DNA of 64,000 nucleotides from Actinomycetes bacterium (GTDB taxonomy: Bacteria > Actinomycetota > Thermoleophilia > BMS3ABIN01). The position numbers and the translations under genes are program-made. Positions within the stretch are counted from its first letter, which is position 1. Every line of letters begins with the position of its first letter. Positions 48,729 through 58,633 of this stretch are shown piece by piece. Location: contig JAJYLW010000001.1 of assembly GCA_021787475.1 (NCBI GenBank), positions 124,001 to 188,000 on the forward strand, read 5' to 3'. The notes beneath the pieces were generated by a model. The model searched no databases. It was not told the origin of the DNA and saw nothing but the letters and a program-made list of their open reading frames with translations.

Positions 48729-50255
48729 CTAACCAGCGAAGGCAAGCGCTGACCGCAGGCGCTCGCGGACTGTGTCGCTGCCCAGACCTGCCAGCAGGTA
48801 GACGAGCTCCGGTCCCGAGGTGCGGCCGGTGAGAGCGATGCGCAGGGTGCGGTACAGGCGCTTGGCGGGGATGCCATCCTGCTGGCAAACCTTCTTCAAT
48901 TTCCCTATCCAGTCGCGGGCGGCGGCAATATCATCCGGGGCTTTTAGAGATAAACTCATGTAATCATCACTATCCCACTCATAAGACAACGTCAGTTTAT
49001 CAAGCATTCCGATAGCCAGCTCAAGCACTTTGCGTCCCTGCTCATCCCTGATCTCTACCTCCTCGCCCTCGCCTCTCAGCGGAGCCATGCGGAAGAAGTC
49101 CTTCACCAGCGGACCTGCATCCGCCAGGGTCACCGCCGAGGTCTGCACGGCCGCCTCGGCTACCGCCAGCCGGCCGCTGCTGCTCAGGCCGGCGGCGGCG
49201 TCCTGCAGGAACGGCTCCACCGCTGCGTGAAACGCCGCTGCATCCAGACCCCTGATGTAGAGCCCGTTGAGCCAGTTGAGCTTCTGGATGTCGAAAATGG
49301 CGGGGCTCTTGGCGACCCGCGTCAGCTCGAACTGCTGCTCCATCTCCTCAAGCGAAAGCTTCTCCTTCCCTGCCACCGGGGACCAAGACAAAAGCGCCAG
49401 GTAGTTGATGATCGCCCCCGGCAGGTAGCCGAGCCGCTTAAAATCGCCCACCGATGTCGCGCCGTGGCGCTTGGAGAGCTTGCCGCCGTCCGGCCCCATA
49501 ATCAGGGAATGATGGGCAAACGATGGCGGCTCCTTCGCCAGCGCCCGGTAGATAAGCAGTTGCCGGGCCGTATTGGTTAGGTGATCCTCGCCCCTGATAA
49601 CATGGGTAATCTGCATCTCAATATCGTCAACGACTGCGGCAAAATTGTACGAGGGGGCGCCGTCGGACCTGATGATGATAAAATCGCCGATCACGCCGGA
49701 TGGAAAAACGGTGCGGCCATGAATCAGATCATCAACCGTCACGTCACCGTCCGGGACGCGGAAACGAATAGTCGCCGGCTCTCCGGCCGCCAGCTTCGCC
49801 TCCGCCTGATCCCGTGAAATGGCGGCGCAGCGGCGGTCGTATTTTGGCATCTCGTTGCGGGAGAGGCACTCCTGCTTCAGCTGTTCCAGCCGCCCCTGGG
49901 AGCAGAAGCAATGATAAGCCTTGCTCTCGTCAAGGAACCGGCCGGCATACCCGGCATACAGGCCGGCGGCGGCGCGCTCGCTCTGGCGGTAGGGGGCAAA
50001 ATCGCCGCCTTTGTCAAGCCCCTCGTCCCATTCAAGCCCGAGCCAGGCAAGATCATCAAGGATGGATTGCTCAAAATCGCGCGTCGAGCGAGCCGCGTCG
50101 GTATCCTCAATCCTGAGCACAAATATGCCATGCTGATGACGGGCACAAAGATAATTGTAAAGAGCCGTCCTCGCCGACCCGACGTGCAGGGTGCCGGTGG
50201 GGCTGGGAGCGAAGCGCACCCGCACCGGCGTGGGTAGAGAATGCCCGCTGATCAT
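48729..50255 (-). CDS. gltX: Glutamyl-tRNA synthetase
   Basis: Charges tRNA-Glu; possibly also tRNA-Gln for later amidation, which cannot be judged here. A 508-residue class I synthetase: FAPSPTGTLHVGSARTAL near 12-29 with the HIGH variant, RIEDTD, and KLSKRHGA as the KMSKS motif. The length matches bacterial GltX. Located between the ASCH gene and cysS on the minus strand. Confidence 0.96.
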   Translation of the reverse strand: MISGHSLPTPVRVRFAPSPTGTLHVGSARTALYNYLCARHQHGIFVLRIEDTDAARSTRDFEQSILDDLAWLGLEWDEGLDKGGDFAPYRQSERAAAGLYAGYAGRFLDESKAYHCFCSQGRLEQLKQECLSRNEMPKYDRRCAAISRDQAEAKLAAGEPATIRFRVPDGDVTVDDLIHGRTVFPSGVIGDFIIIRSDGAPSYNFAAVVDDIEMQITHVIRGEDHLTNTARQLLIYRALAKEPPSFAHHSLIMGPDGGKLSKRHGATSVGDFKRLGYLPGAIINYLALLSWSPVAGKEKLSLEEMEQQFELTRVAKSPAIFDIQKLNWLNGLYIRGLDAAAFHAAVEPFLQDAAAGLSSSGRLAVAEAAVQTSAVTLADAGPLVKDFFRMAPLRGEGEEVEIRDEQGRKVLELAIGMLDKLTLSYEWDSDDYMSLSLKAPDDIAAARDWIGKLKKVCQQDGIPAKRLYRTLRIALTGRTSGPELVYLLAGLGSDTVRERLRSALAFAG

Positions 50256-50271
50256 GACAGGAGAACTGCTG

Positions 50272-50619
50272 TTACTCGGTAACGTCGGAGAAATGGACGA
50301 TTGTGACAGTGTCCTGCAGCGTCACCGTCCGGTTGTAGATCTGCCCGAGCAAATGCACCACTTCATCAACGCGGCGGAATTCCGGGTTCTCACGCTCGAT
50401 GTCGCGGGGGCTGAGGTCGTCAATCGGCTTGACCTCGACGCTGTCAATGATCGCCGTAAACAATTTTTGCCGAGGACCATACTTGCGGCCAATAGTGATC
50501 CAGACAAGCTGCCCTTTCTTGTATTTGTGGCTCTTGTCGCCCAGCCGCACGGTTGCGGTTTTGCGCCGGCTCCTCAGCTGATCATCATAAAAATGGGAAT
50601 AGAAATTGATGGCGTACAC
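50272..50619 (-). CDS. ASCH-domain protein
   Basis: A 115-residue protein of the ASCH (PUA-like) fold: INFYSHFYDDQLRSRRKTATVRLGDKSHKY, then YKKGQLVWITIG and AIIDSVEVKPIDDLS. ASCH proteins bind RNA or nucleotide-like ligands, and some hydrolyse modified nucleosides. The N-terminal SRRKTATVRLGD resembles the GRKTATxR motif of the family. Located 16 bp before gltX, it is an addition to the otherwise conserved ispD-ispF-gltX order and may act in RNA metabolism. The exact role is unknown. Confidence 0.8.
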   Translation of the reverse strand: MYAINFYSHFYDDQLRSRRKTATVRLGDKSHKYKKGQLVWITIGRKYGPRQKLFTAIIDSVEVKPIDDLSPRDIERENPEFRRVDEVVHLLGQIYNRTVTLQDTVTIVHFSDVTE

Positions 50620-50693
50620 TTGACATCAGCCTCCAAATCTAATTACGTCGGATAAATGCCGCTTCGCGGCGTGCGGCAGCCGGTGCCATTACA

Positions 50694-51191
50694 TTAACCG
50701 GATTCCTTCATATTTATGCATTCTAACAAAGACACGGCCATGGCGGCGATTCCTTCGCCCCGGCCGGTAAAGCCCATCCGTTCCGAGGTGGTGGCGCCTA
50801 TTGACACCTCAGCAGTGCGGAGGTCAAGAACCGCTGCGAGGGTTTCCCGCATGCGGCTGCGATAGGGCGCCAGCAGCGGCTCCTCGGCGACAACAACCGC
50901 ATCGACATTGCCGATCCGGCAGCCGGCCGCTTCGACGAGCGCGGCAGTTTTGGTTAGGATCTTGAGGCTGGAGATATTGGCATAGGAGGGATCCGTGCCA
51001 GGAAAGTAATGACCGATATCTTCCAGGCCCGCCGCTCCCAGCAGCGCGTCGGCGATGGCGTGCGAGAGGACGTCCGCGTCCGAATGCCCGGCAAGGCCAA
51101 GCGGATAGTCAATCTCGACTCCGCCGAGGATCAAGGGGCGGCCTTCCACAAACTTATGGGCGTCAAAGCCTATGCCGACTTTAGTTCCCAC
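50694..51191 (-). CDS. ispF: 2-C-methyl-D-erythritol 2,4-cyclodiphosphate synthase
   Basis: Fifth step of the non-mevalonate (MEP) isoprenoid pathway. The 165-residue protein has the zinc-binding GIGFDAHKF (6-14), LGGVEIDYPLGLAGHSDADVLSHAIADALLGA, DIGHYFPGTDP and ERMGFTGRGEGIAAMAV, all family motifs. It is separated from ispD by 253 bp of AT-rich DNA rather than the usual tight linkage. Confidence 0.95.
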   Translation of the reverse strand: MGTKVGIGFDAHKFVEGRPLILGGVEIDYPLGLAGHSDADVLSHAIADALLGAAGLEDIGHYFPGTDPSYANISSLKILTKTAALVEAAGCRIGNVDAVVVAEEPLLAPYRSRMRETLAAVLDLRTAEVSIGATTSERMGFTGRGEGIAAMAVSLLECINMKESG

Positions 51192-51444
51192 AATTGCACC
51201 ATTTCGCGTTTAAACCTTAAAATACACCTTTTTAATTTTGAAAATACAACCAAAGTTTGATGAAAAATGACATTGATACTGATAGCATTAAATTGGGGTT
51301 CCCCCGAGGAACTTTATTTGTTGTGCTATAATCTCATTTGCAATAATTCCCTGCTTCCTTTTTTCACCTCTTTAAGCGGTTGCATCATCGTTAAATTTAA
51401 CAAGATTCTTTATCAATCCAATAGCCCAAGTCCGGCGTCGTTGT
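51192..51444. other. AT-rich spacer between ispD and ispF
   Basis: A 253-bp stretch far poorer in GC than the genes around it, with many A/T runs and a TGCTATAAT element (51332-51340 region) on the plus strand. No convincing gene; the 63-residue frame at 51267-51458 has no ribosome binding site or family features. Confidence 0.55.
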
Positions 51445-52137
51445 TCAGCGGCTTTTGAGAATTTTTTTGGCAATGAGCATATCCGTTGGCGTTGTCAGCT
51501 TTATATTTTCATAGCTTCCCATTGTCATTTTGAGTCTGCCGCCGCTTTGCTCCACCAGAACTGCGTCATCGGTTGCCTGAGCCAGCACGTCTGCTGGCGC
51601 ACGGTAGGCCCGCTCCAGCGCTTCGCGACGGAAAATCTGCGGCGTCTGCGCGAGCCAGATCCGGTTGCGGTCGAGAGTGCCCTGAACGATCCCGCCGGCA
51701 TCCGCCTCCTTGACCGTGTCGGTCGCCGGGACGCCATAAACAACGCCGTCCAGCCGCTGGCCGCCAAGCTCCGCAAGCGCCGCGTCCAGAAGGTCAGCCG
51801 GGAATAGCGGCCGCGCTCCGTCGTGAACCAGGACCGTATCGGCGGCGGGATTGATTCTTTTAAGAGCGCTGCGCACTGACGCCGCGCGGCTGCGGCCTCC
51901 CGGAACAATCGCCGCAACCTTGGCCAGTTCAAACCTTTCCACAACTTCCGCGCGGCAGCGATCAATATCGCTGGCGTCAATGGCGATGATCACCTCCCGC
52001 ACTGCCTCATGCCCGCTAAAAATGCCGGCGGTATGCGCAAGCACCGGCATGTCCCCAAGCTCCAGCAGCTGCTTGGAGCCACCAAGATTCATTCTGGTGC
52101 CGGCGCCCCCGGCGGCGACGATGACGGACAAGAACAT
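51445..52137 (-). CDS. ispD: 2-C-methyl-D-erythritol 4-phosphate cytidylyltransferase
   Basis: Third step of the MEP pathway, activating methylerythritol phosphate with CTP. The 230-residue protein has the nucleotide-binding VAAGGAGTRMNLGGSKQLLEL (8-28), VPGGRSRAASVRSAL, VLVHDGARPLF and GVPATDTVKEAD. It follows carD, the order seen in Actinomycetota, and precedes ispF. A GAGTTCC-type array ends 2 bp before its start. Confidence 0.95.
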   Translation of the reverse strand: MFLSVIVAAGGAGTRMNLGGSKQLLELGDMPVLAHTAGIFSGHEAVREVIIAIDASDIDRCRAEVVERFELAKVAAIVPGGRSRAASVRSALKRINPAADTVLVHDGARPLFPADLLDAALAELGGQRLDGVVYGVPATDTVKEADAGGIVQGTLDRNRIWLAQTPQIFRREALERAYRAPADVLAQATDDAVLVEQSGGRLKMTMGSYENIKLTTPTDMLIAKKILKSR

Positions 52138-52138
52138 A

Positions 52139-52370
52139 GTTTCGAGTTCGGAGTTCCGAGTTTTCGAGTTCCGAAAAATTATATCTAATATTTTCTATTC
52201 GTCATAATTGTAAGTTGTTACATACTGGTTTTTGGGTTGATCTTCAAGCCATCACCCACCATCCACCATCCGGTTAGTAAATCGCCGGCGAATCAGCCGG
52301 CGGCGATTGAGTCATTGGTTTCGGTTTCGGTTTCGGTTTCGGTTCTATCCAGTATCCAGAATCCGCTTTC
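52139..52370. repeat. Heptanucleotide arrays between carD and ispD
   Basis: Three runs fill most of this spacer. GTTTCGA/GTTCGGA/GTTCCGA/GTTTTCGA/GTTCCGA is at 52139-52176. CACCCAC/CATCCAC/CATCCGG is at 52252-52272. A hexamer run GGTTTC x4 at 52317-52341 continues as GGTTCTA/TCCAGTA/TCCAGAA/TCCGCTT. This is the only clear 6-nt run. Confidence 0.82.
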
Positions 52371-52892
52371 TTATTTGTCATCCAGTTTCCGCCCGGCGGC
52401 GGCTGGCCCCAGTTCCTTAAGAACATCGTCGAGGAAACGGTCGGCTTCTTCCTCGTCCATTCCGCGAGCATACATGAGCTCGCTGGCAAGGATCTTCTTG
52501 GCGCGGTTGAACATCTGTTTTTCGCCTGTTGATAAGCCTTTCTCCGTCTCCCGGATGGAAAGATTGCGCACAACCTCAGCCAGCTCAAAGATGTCTCCGG
52601 TCTTGATCTTTTCACGGTTGTGCTTGAAGCGCCGGTTCCAGTTCTTCGGCATTTTTGTCTCATCCTGGCGCAGGACGGCAATCACCTCATTAACATCGCG
52701 GGTGGCGATCACCTTGCGCAGGCCCGCCCTGTCGGCGCTGTCAACCGGCACCATCACAGTCATGTCATTGTGTAAAATTTGGATCGTCAGGTATTCGCGC
52801 CTCTTGCCCAGGATCTCACGCTTCTCCTTTTTGACAATAGTGCCAGCGCCGTGATGAGGGTATACCACTTTATCGCCAACTTCATACCCCAA
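52371..52892 (-). CDS. carD: CarD-family transcriptional regulator
   Basis: Binds the RNA polymerase beta subunit and stabilises open promoter complexes. From the TTG at 52892 it is 173 residues: GYEVGDKVVYPHHGAGTIV is the start of the RNAP-interaction domain, and the helical DNA-binding part follows (about 75-160). An AGAGGAGG seven nucleotides upstream fixes the TTG start; ATG 52910 would place the Shine-Dalgarno inside the gene. The much longer frame to 53156 overlaps disA. The neighbours ispD and disA fit the actinobacterial context. Confidence 0.92.
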   Translation of the reverse strand: MGYEVGDKVVYPHHGAGTIVKKEKREILGKRREYLTIQILHNDMTVMVPVDSADRAGLRKVIATRDVNEVIAVLRQDETKMPKNWNRRFKHNREKIKTGDIFELAEVVRNLSIRETEKGLSTGEKQMFNRAKKILASELMYARGMDEEEADRFLDDVLKELGPAAAGRKLDDK

Positions 52893-53040
52893 TGTTTCGC
52901 CTCCTCTCATTACAAACTTTATAATTGTAACAACCGGCAAAACAATCAAAAACAAAGCCGGTGCCGTGCCCGGCCCTCTCTCTAAATCTTCCAGCGGTGC
53001 ATTTGTGAGTCCAGCATCCAAGCCGCCGGCAAACGCGCCG

Positions 53041-54135
53041 CTAACGAAAACTATACTTCTCCGCCAGGGCAAGCTCCCGCAGTTGCGCCAGCCCCTCGAC
53101 AATCTCACGGGCGCGCACCCGGCCGACTCCCTCCGCCGCCACGAGGTCGTCTTCATCAGCCATCAGCAGCGACTTCAATTGACCGTACCGGGCCACGATA
53201 TTGCCAACAACCGGCGCCGGCATCCGCGGCAGCTTGGCCAGGATGCGGTAGCCGCGCGGCGAGATCCTGATATCAGCCGGCTTGGCCTTCTTCCTGCGGT
53301 AGCCCAATATCCGGGAGATAACATCAACCTCAAACAACTCATCAGCTGTCAGCATGCAAACCCGCCCCTCAACCTGGGCCGGGTTTACCACCCGTGAGCT
53401 TGAATAGTCCCGGATAAGCGCGTCCCGGTCCCGCGACACGCCCGTCATCAACTCCTCCAACTGCATCAAGATGAGGCGCCCTTCCGTCCCCAGCTCAATC
53501 AGGTACCTCTCGATCTCGCCGGCGATCCGGCCAACCATCTCAGCCCGCTGCAGCACCCCGATCACCTCATGCAGCGTGACCGCGTCCTCAAATTCCAGCG
53601 CCGTCAGGTTATCCGCCACCTGGTCAAAGCGGGAACGGTACTTCTCCAGCGTCTGCAGCGCCTGGTCCGCCTTGGCCAACAGCACCCGTATGTCTTTCAG
53701 CACATACTTCTGGTCATCAATATAAATGCTGACCAAATCCCTGGCCTGTGATATCGAGACCGCCAGCGCCTTGGTCTGCTTGGCGACGCGCTCGGCTGTC
53801 CGGTGTCGCGTGCCCGTCTCTTTCGACTCGATCTTCGCATCCGGCATCAGCTGCACGTTCGCCCGGTGGATGCGGCTGGCGTTCCTGTTCAGGATGATGG
53901 CCCCATCCATCTTTGCCAGCTCATAAACCATGTTGGGCGAGAATTCCGTTTCCAGCCTGATGCCGCCCGAAAACAGGAAAGAAATCTTTTTCTCGTCACC
54001 CAGAATTATCAGCGAGCCGGTCTTGGCGCGAATGATATTGTCGATCGCGTCCCGAAGCGGCGTCCCCGGCGACACCTTGTGCAAGGCGTCAACCAGCCGG
54101 CCGTCAAACTTCGACTCGTTTCTCGCTTCTGGCAT
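53041..54135 (-). CDS. disA: DNA integrity scanning protein, diadenylate cyclase
   Basis: Makes c-di-AMP from two ATP while scanning DNA for branched structures. A 364-residue protein: the DAC domain has KMDGAIILN (DGA motif, about 91-99) and GTRHRTAERVA (RHR motif, about 126-136). A helical linker and C-terminal helix-hairpin-helix repeats follow (GYRILAKLPRMPAPVVGNIV, AAEGVGRVRAREI). It directly follows radA, its common partner in repair signalling. Confidence 0.95.
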   Translation of the reverse strand: MPEARNESKFDGRLVDALHKVSPGTPLRDAIDNIIRAKTGSLIILGDEKKISFLFSGGIRLETEFSPNMVYELAKMDGAIILNRNASRIHRANVQLMPDAKIESKETGTRHRTAERVAKQTKALAVSISQARDLVSIYIDDQKYVLKDIRVLLAKADQALQTLEKYRSRFDQVADNLTALEFEDAVTLHEVIGVLQRAEMVGRIAGEIERYLIELGTEGRLILMQLEELMTGVSRDRDALIRDYSSSRVVNPAQVEGRVCMLTADELFEVDVISRILGYRRKKAKPADIRISPRGYRILAKLPRMPAPVVGNIVARYGQLKSLLMADEDDLVAAEGVGRVRAREIVEGLAQLRELALAEKYSFR

Positions 54136-54207
54136 GCATCTCCCTCGTCCTGGTTAACCGCTGAACACGGCGCCTGCCATCCGATGAATATCGCCCGGCC
54201 GCCCCGG

Positions 54208-55560
54208 CTATGAGAACGCCAGCGCCAAAGCCGCGGAAATGTTTCCCGCTTCAAGCAAGGCCGCCGGAAGCTTGCCCCGCCCAAGTGAGCCTGCGTTCTT
54301 GGCCGGCATGATCATCGCGTCTATGCCCATCTTGGCGGCTTCATCAAGGCGCCGCTCGGCGCCTACGGAAAATCTGAGTTCCCCGGTCAGGCTCAGCTCG
54401 CCGAAGCAGGCTGTTCTCCCCCGCATCGGCGAGTCGCGCAAGGCGGAAGCGATCGCCAGCGCCACAGCCAGATCCGCCGCCGGCTCCTCCACTCTCATCC
54501 CTCCGGCAACGTTGACGAACACGTCGCTGGCGGCCAGATTCAGGCCGGCTCGCCGCCCCAGCACCGCTACGATCATCGCCAACCTGCCCCGGTCAATGCC
54601 CGTCCCCACCAGCTTGGGATAGGCCAGCCCGCTGCCGGCAACCAGCGCCTGCACCTCAATGAGCAGCGCCCGGCTTCCTTCCAGGGCCGCCAGGATCGCA
54701 GAGCCGGAACTCCGCTCCCCTTCTTCCAAAAACAAGGCGGACGGGTCATCAACCGTTTCCAGCCCCGTTCCTGTCATCTCGAAGACGCCGATCTCGTTGG
54801 TCGACCCAAACCTGTTTTTGACCGACCGCAAGATCCTGTAGGTCAGGTTCCGGTCTCCTTCAAACTGAAGCACCGTATCAACCATATGCTCCAGCACCCG
54901 GGGCCCGGCAAGGATGCCTTCCTTGGTCACGTGGCCCACCAGGAAGACCGGGATATCTTCCTCCTTCGCCAGCCGCATGAACCGGCCGGCCGCCTCGCGC
55001 ACCTGGCTGACCGATCCGGGGACGGCGCTTAGGTCGCTGCTATACAGGGTCTGCACCGAATCAACAACAACCAGCTCCGGCTGCGCTTCCCTGATTGCCG
55101 CCAGCGATGCGTCCACATCGGTTTCGGCCAGCACTTCAACGGCGCCAACATCCTGGAGAAGACGGTCCGCCCGCAGCCTCACCTGCGCCGGCGACTCCTC
55201 CCCGGAAACAAGCATAACCCGATGATCCCGGCAGAGGTTGCCAAGCACCTGCAAAAGCAGCGTGCTCTTGCCGATTCCGGGCTCTCCTCCCACCAGCACC
55301 AGCGAGCCGGGAACGATGCCTCCGCCCAGGACGCGGTCGAGCTCGGAAACGCTCGTCCGTATGCGCGCTACTGACTGCGCCTCAATATCGCCCAGCCGCA
55401 GCGGTGCTCTGATCAGCTTTTTTCTCAGCCCCGGGGGGGCGCTTTGGATCCGTTCCTCAACGAAGCTGTTCCAGGAGCCGCAGGCCGGGCAGCGCCCCAG
55501 CCATTTGTGGGCCTCCTGGCCGCACTCGCCGCAGGTGAACAGGCTATGAGTTTTCACCAC
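54208..55560 (-). CDS. radA: DNA repair protein RadA (Sms)
   Basis: A RecA-like helicase aiding branch migration. The 450-residue protein starts with a C4 zinc finger ([19 protein letters not shown], 10-28), then Walker [11 protein letters not shown] near 91-100. The RadA-specific [11 protein letters not shown] follows, and a Lon-protease-like C-terminal domain carries [13 protein letters not shown]. It overlaps the end of clpC by 17 bp and precedes disA. Confidence 0.96.
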   Translation of the reverse strand: MVKTHSLFTCGECGQEAHKWLGRCPACGSWNSFVEERIQSAPPGLRKKLIRAPLRLGDIEAQSVARIRTSVSELDRVLGGGIVPGSLVLVGGEPGIGKSTLLLQVLGNLCRDHRVMLVSGEESPAQVRLRADRLLQDVGAVEVLAETDVDASLAAIREAQPELVVVDSVQTLYSSDLSAVPGSVSQVREAAGRFMRLAKEEDIPVFLVGHVTKEGILAGPRVLEHMVDTVLQFEGDRNLTYRILRSVKNRFGSTNEIGVFEMTGTGLETVDDPSALFLEEGERSSGSAILAALEGSRALLIEVQALVAGSGLAYPKLVGTGIDRGRLAMIVAVLGRRAGLNLAASDVFVNVAGGMRVEEPAADLAVALAIASALRDSPMRGRTACFGELSLTGELRFSVGAERRLDEAAKMGIDAMIMPAKNAGSLGRGKLPAALLEAGNISAALALAFS

Positions 55561-58054
55561 TGCCCGGCCGCAGACCTTCAGGCCTGTCGCTGGCGGCGTG
55601 GATCAGGTCCTTTTTGGGCTTGCGCTCCTTCGGCATCAGCTTCAGGAATGTTCTGTCGTCCTTGCGGTCGACCAGCACGGTGGCTCCTTCCGGCACGGCG
55701 CCGGCCAGCACCTCGTCGGCAAGCAGATCCTCAACATACTGCTGGATGGCCCGCCTGAGGGGTCTTGCTCCCAGCGTCGGATCGTATCCCTTGTCGGTGA
55801 GGAGTTCCTTTGCGGCGTCGGAAAGCCTGATCGCCACCTCGCGCTCCCGCATCTGCTCGCCGACCCGTTCGATCATCAGATCAACGATCGCTTTAATGTC
55901 CTCGCGGCTCAGCTTGTGGAACACAATCACTTCATCGACGCGATTGAGGAACTCGGGCCGGAATATCTTCTTCAGCTCGCCGGTGATGCGCGTCTTCATC
56001 TCCTCATGCGACATCCCGGTCTCTGCTTCCTGGCCAAAACCAAGCGGAACGCCCTTGGAGATCGTCTTGGCGCCGATATTGGAGGTCATTATAACAATTG
56101 TGTTACGAAAGTCAACTGTGCGCCCCTGGGCGTCGGTGAGGCGGCCGTCCTCAAGAATCTGGAGCAGGATGTTAAAGACATCCGGGTGGGCTTTCTCGAT
56201 CTCGTCGAGCAGCACCACTGAGTAAGGCTTGCGCCTGACCGCCTCGGACAGCTGACCGCCCTCTTCATAGCCGACATAACCGGGCGGCGAGCCGACCAGC
56301 CTGGAGACGGCGTGCTTTTCCATGTACTCAGACATGTCAACCTGAAGCAGAGCGTCGTCGTCGCCAAAGAGAAACTCCGCCAGCGTCCGCGCCAGCTCCG
56401 TTTTGCCGACGCCGGACGGCCCCAGGAAAATAAAAGAACCGGCGGGGCGGCGCGGATCCTTGATCCCCGCCCGCGCCCGGCGGATAGCGCGCGACACCGC
56501 CTCAACGGCCGGGTCCTGGCCGATGACGCGCTTATGCAGCTCTTCCTCCATCCTGAGCAGCTTCTGCGACTCGCCCTCGGTAAGCTTGAACACGGGAATG
56601 CCGGTCCACATCGAAACGATGTCGGCAATCTCTTCCTCGCCGATGGCCACCACTTCGCGGCCCTCGTCATTTTTCCACTGCTCCGCCAGATCCCGCTTGC
56701 GGTTGGTAAGCTTGCGCTCTTTGTCGCGCAGATTGGCGGCCTTCTCGAATTCCTGCGCCTCGATGGCGGCTTCCTTCTCCTTGCGTACGGTCTCGATCTC
56801 CGATTCCAGCTCACGGTACTTCGGCGGCGCCGTCATTGTCTTAATGCGCATCCGCGAAGCCGCCTCGTCAATAACGTCGATTGCCTTGTCCGGCAGGAAC
56901 CGGTCGGAGATGTAGCGCGCCGACAAACGGGCGGCGGCGCGGATGGCCTCATCGGTGATCTTGATGCGGTGGTGCGCTTCATAGCGGTCGCGCAGGCCCC
57001 GGAGAACCTCAACCGTCTCCTCCTCGCTCGGCTCCTCCACCCGGATCTGCTGGAAGCGCCGCTCCAGAGCGGCGTCCTTCTCCACATATTTGCGGTATTC
57101 CTCAATTGTGGTAGCGCCGATAGTCTGGAGCTCCCCCCTGGCCAGCGCCGGCTTCAGGATGCTGGCCGCGTCAATTGCGCCCTCCGCAGCTCCTGCTCCA
57201 ACAAGATTATGCAATTCATCAACAAAGAGGATGATCTCGCCATGCTCGTAAATCTCTTTCATGACCTTCTTGAGCCGCTCCTCAAACTCGCCCCGGTATT
57301 TGGAGCCGGCCACGAGCGCAGCCAGGTCGAGGGTGTAAATCTGCTTGCCTTTCAGCAGTTCGGGAACGTCGTTGCGGGAAATGCGCTGCGCCAGACCCTC
57401 GACGACAGCGGTCTTGCCCACTCCCGGCTCGCCGATCAGCACGGGATTGTTTTTGGTGCGGCGGGAGAGAATCTGCATGACCCGCTCGATCTCGATCTCG
57501 CGTCCGACCACAGGATCAAGCTTGCCGTCGGCGGCCAGCTTCGTGAGATTGCGGCCAAACTGGTCCAGCAGCTTGACCCGCTTCTTCTGCTCGCTCTGGG
57601 GAACCGGCGAGCGCCGCGCCGACCCGGTCAGCTTGCGCATGATCTCGTTGCGGATTTTTTCCGAATCGGCGTCGAACTCCAGCAGGATGCGCGCCGCCAC
57701 CCCTTCATTTTCCTTGATCAGGCCGAGCAGGATATGCTCGGTGCCAATGTAATTATGGCCCAGCGAAAGGGCCTCCCTGAGTGCAAGCTCCAGTACCTTT
57801 TTAGCCCGCGGCGTAAACGGGATCTGCCCGGCGGCGGCCTCATCGCCAGTGCCCACGATCTGCGCAACCTGGATTCTCACTTCGTCAAGGGTTACTTCCA
57901 GCGCATTGAGGACCTGGGCCGCGATGCCTTCCTCTTCCCGGAGCAGACCCAGGAGCAGGTGCTCAGTGCCGATGTAATTATGTTTAAGCGCCCTGGCTTC
58001 TTCCTGCGCCAGAACCACTACCTGACGAGCCCTTTCGGTGAATCGTTCAAACAT
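55544..58054 (-). CDS. clpC: ATP-dependent Clp protease ATP-binding subunit ClpC
   Basis: A Hsp100 unfoldase feeding ClpP. The 836-residue protein has two Clp N-repeats ([24 protein letters not shown] and its second copy), AAA domain 1 with GEPGVGKTA, a UVR-like coiled-coil M domain ([15 protein letters not shown]) and AAA domain 2 with [11 protein letters not shown]. The M domain identifies ClpC rather than ClpA or ClpB. The ctsR-mcsA-mcsB genes that precede clpC in Bacillota are absent, as in Actinomycetota. Confidence 0.97.
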   Translation of the reverse strand: MFERFTERARQVVVLAQEEARALKHNYIGTEHLLLGLLREEEGIAAQVLNALEVTLDEVRIQVAQIVGTGDEAAAGQIPFTPRAKKVLELALREALSLGHNYIGTEHILLGLIKENEGVAARILLEFDADSEKIRNEIMRKLTGSARRSPVPQSEQKKRVKLLDQFGRNLTKLAADGKLDPVVGREIEIERVMQILSRRTKNNPVLIGEPGVGKTAVVEGLAQRISRNDVPELLKGKQIYTLDLAALVAGSKYRGEFEERLKKVMKEIYEHGEIILFVDELHNLVGAGAAEGAIDAASILKPALARGELQTIGATTIEEYRKYVEKDAALERRFQQIRVEEPSEEETVEVLRGLRDRYEAHHRIKITDEAIRAAARLSARYISDRFLPDKAIDVIDEAASRMRIKTMTAPPKYRELESEIETVRKEKEAAIEAQEFEKAANLRDKERKLTNRKRDLAEQWKNDEGREVVAIGEEEIADIVSMWTGIPVFKLTEGESQKLLRMEEELHKRVIGQDPAVEAVSRAIRRARAGIKDPRRPAGSFIFLGPSGVGKTELARTLAEFLFGDDDALLQVDMSEYMEKHAVSRLVGSPPGYVGYEEGGQLSEAVRRKPYSVVLLDEIEKAHPDVFNILLQILEDGRLTDAQGRTVDFRNTIVIMTSNIGAKTISKGVPLGFGQEAETGMSHEEMKTRITGELKKIFRPEFLNRVDEVIVFHKLSREDIKAIVDLMIERVGEQMREREVAIRLSDAAKELLTDKGYDPTLGARPLRRAIQQYVEDLLADEVLAGAVPEGATVLVDRKDDRTFLKLMPKERKPKKDLIHAASDRPEGLRPGSGENS

Positions 58055-58633
58055 GGTGCATCACCTTTTCTTGAGGAACCGCCCGGCCAATCATCCTGCA
58101 AGTTCCAATTCAGTTTTTCCCAGGCTGTCCCGGCTTAAAACAGCCTTGACTTTATTGCTGACCTTTCGTGATAGCCGGGTCATCGGTCTGGAAAGTCCCG
58201 GCTGCCCTGAAAGCAAACCCCCGGGAATAACCGGCCGGTTAAGCCGCCCCGCGGGCCCCGTGTATTTCTCCGGCCGCCCGCGTTTTCCTTAAAGAGGCCA
58301 ATCGGCCCCGTACGCCTTTGGCTTGAGCCTGAAACCCGGTTTCCTTGTTGAGCGCCATGGGGTTCCCGGTTAAGGCCATTGGCGGCAAGCAATGCCAGAC
58401 CGGAGCAGATTTGGCCGCTCGAAAAAAAGACAACCGGCACCCCGGCGCCGGCTGGAAGAGTTTTCAGATAGCAATTAAGTTGTTTTTACCAAGCCTTCTC
58501 CCCCGGTTGGCAATGAAATTATAGCACAAACCCCCGAGGGCTTAAAACCGGCGGCCGGCCTGAAGCATGGCTCGAGATGCAACGAAGACGCGTTGAATAT
58601 AATGTATTGTGATTACATATAAATTATTATTGT
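58055..58633. other. Divergent intergenic region, 579 bp, with GC-rich palindromes
   Basis: It lies between clpC (minus) and the propeller gene (plus). The part from 58200 to 58460 is GC-rich and full of short complementary segments (CCGGCCGGTTAAG, GCCAATCGGCCCC, AACCCGGTTTCC, GGGGTTCCCGGTT, GGCGGCAAGCAATGCC). A hairpin CCGGCGC/GTGCCGG followed on the minus strand by TTGTCTTTTTTT (58431-58456) looks like a terminator. This resembles a structured leader, but I could not match a known riboswitch. No gene is supported. Confidence 0.45.

Noticed and set aside
52371-53156. Long 261-residue version of carD
   Set aside because: The first ~88 residues overlap disA in another frame and are unlike CarD; AGAGGAGG before TTG 52892 marks the start.
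56312-58138. 608-residue open frame on the plus strand
   Set aside because: It is antisense to clpC, which has complete family motifs; the long frame is a GC-codon-bias shadow. The same applies to 33693-35129 (antisense to cbiA) and 41867-42715 (antisense to the kinase).
58285-58450. c-di-AMP (ydaO-type) riboswitch
   Set aside because: Some GGGAACCC-like segments are present, but the order and spacing of the conserved ydaO motifs could not be reproduced on either strand.
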